In this document: positions 34,138-34,555 of the stretch, piece by piece
Position numbering within the stretch: the stretch's first letter is position 1
How the letters are laid out: each line of letters starts with the position of its first letter
NCBI GenBank assembly: GCA_910583685.1
Contig: CAJTXY010000012.1
Location: forward strand, 1-34,555
Direction of reading: 5' to 3'
Length of the DNA stretch: 34,555 nucleotides
Source: an uncultured Bacilli bacterium
Lineage (GTDB): Bacteria; Bacillota_I; Bacilli_A; RF39; UBA660
The notes under the pieces: generated by a model
Databases searched by the model: none
What the model was told of the DNA's origin: nothing
The model's input: only the letters and a program-made list of their open reading frames with translations
Position numbers and translations under genes: made by a program

Positions 34138-34398
34138 ATGGAAACACTTAAAGTTTCGTCAAAATCAAATCCCAATAGCGTTGCAGGAGCACTTGCCAAT
34201 GTATTTCGTGAAAAAGGAAGTGTAGAAATTCAGGCAGTAGGAGCAGGAGCACTAAATCAAGCAATAAAAGCAATAGCAATTGCAAGAGGTTTCGTGGCAC
34301 CATCTGGAAAAAATTTGGTATGTATTCCTGCCTTCACTGATATTGCCATTGATGGTGAAGAGCGTACTGCTATAAAATTAATTATTGAAGCGAAATAA
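34138..34398 (+). CDS. spoVS: Stage V sporulation protein S
   Basis: Small Alba-like protein of 86 residues, the full family length, highly conserved: LKVSSKSNPNSVAGALANVF, the glycine/alanine segment IQAVGAGALNQAIKAIAIAR and LVCIPAFTDIAIDGEERTAI. In Bacillus subtilis it affects spore coat assembly and asymmetric septation; close homologues also occur in non-sporulating bacteria, so its presence does not prove sporulation. AAGGAGG precedes ATG 34138. Single-gene unit between two terminators. Confidence 0.97.
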   Translation: METLKVSSKSNPNSVAGALANVFREKGSVEIQAVGAGALNQAIKAIAIARGFVAPSGKNLVCIPAFTDIAIDGEERTAIKLIIEAK

Positions 34399-34411
34399 GC
34401 TTCTTTTTTTT
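34387..34411 (+). terminator. Terminator of spoVS
   Basis: GAAGC (34387-34391) and GCTTC (34399-34403) pair around GAAATAA and run into eight T. The 5' arm lies within the last codons of spoVS. Confidence 0.72.
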
Positions 34412-34443
34412 CGTTTGTAAGAATTTTCAGTTGTAAATAAAAG

Positions 34444-34468
34444 GTAGAAAATTATCAGAATTTTCTAC
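34444..34468. repeat. Perfect 10-bp inverted repeat, possible second terminator
   Basis: GTAGAAAATT and AATTTTCTAC surround the loop ATCAG. A T-rich tract (TGTTTTTATA) follows on the + strand, and on the minus strand CTTTTATTT follows, so it could act in either direction. Confidence 0.6.
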
Positions 34469-34501
34469 AATGTTTTTATATGATTTTCAGTAAAATGGAA
34501 A

Positions 34502-34524
34502 TCATAAAGTTAGTTACTTTATGA
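34502..34524. repeat. Perfect 9-bp inverted repeat near the window end
   Basis: TCATAAAGT and ACTTTATGA flank TAGTT. No T run follows, so an operator or RNA hairpin is as likely as a terminator. I find no coding frame of note between 34412 and 34555. Confidence 0.5.
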
Positions 34525-34555
34525 CATAAGAAAACTTACCTATTCTAGTGTTTAA

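Noticed and set aside
1..34555. Mycoplasma-type code (TGA as tryptophan)
   Set aside because: Genes use TGG for Trp, and TGA ends real genes at overlapping ATGA junctions.
1..34555. CRISPR array, tRNA or rRNA gene, insertion sequence, phage genes
   Set aside because: No regularly spaced repeats, no cloverleaf-like or ribosomal sequence, and no transposase or integrase motifs were seen.

Overview
The window is an AT-rich bacterial chromosome segment (roughly one third GC by eye), nearly all genes on the + strand and tightly packed, with strong GGAGG-type ribosome sites, sigma-A-like promoters and short intrinsic terminators. TGG is used for tryptophan and TGA is used as a stop (for example the ends of the wzy-like and yihY-like genes), so the code is standard and not the Mycoplasma code. 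GatCAB, LCP proteins, an LTA-synthase-type enzyme, PASTA and GH73 modules and SpoVS point to a Gram-positive Bacillota, most likely an uncultured gut Bacilli-type lineage; I cannot name a genus from sequence alone.

Layout. 1-1985: 3' part of a surface protein with LamG and formylglycine-enzyme-like modules, closed by a terminator. 2117-4120: ligA as a single-gene unit with its own promoter and terminator. 4208-16585: one long polysaccharide (capsule/EPS) operon behind a strong extended -10 promoter: chain-length regulator, tyrosine kinase, PHP phosphatase, initiating phosphoglycosyltransferase, two GT2-type enzymes, a Stealth hexose-phosphate transferase, a GT8 enzyme, Wzy-like polymerase, Wzx-like flippase, UDP-glucose dehydrogenase and an LCP ligase. 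16593-17369: a single-gene unit for a membrane protein with a possible OB-like domain. 17395-20757: gatCAB, preceded by a small startless coding remnant. 20750-25249: an operon of a small membrane protein, a protein with two solute-binding-like domains and a degenerate GGDEF domain, a YihY-type membrane protein and galE. 25255-28030: LTA-synthase-family enzyme plus a small membrane-anchored protein. 28058-30126 (minus): a second LCP protein with a PASTA-like domain and a terminal LPSTG. 30198-34077: a 1265-residue secreted glucosaminidase with three Ig-like repeats. 34138-34398: spoVS. The last 157 bases are non-coding and carry two perfect hairpins.

How it fits together. Most of the window concerns the cell surface. 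The 4.2-16.6 kb operon encodes a complete Wzx/Wzy pathway with its own phosphoregulation and a wall-attachment ligase. The Stealth enzyme and UDP-glucuronate synthesis suggest an acidic polymer with phosphodiester links. galE, the second LCP, the LtaS-type enzyme and the GH73 hydrolase supply sugar nucleotides, wall ligation, glycerol-phosphate polymer and wall remodelling. The less ordinary items are the asparagine-for-aspartate GGDEF protein with two extracellular sensor domains, the LCP protein ending in LPSTG with no membrane tail, the Gln-rich extension and charged insert of the tyrosine kinase, and a phased 9-bp direct repeat abutting the capsule promoter.
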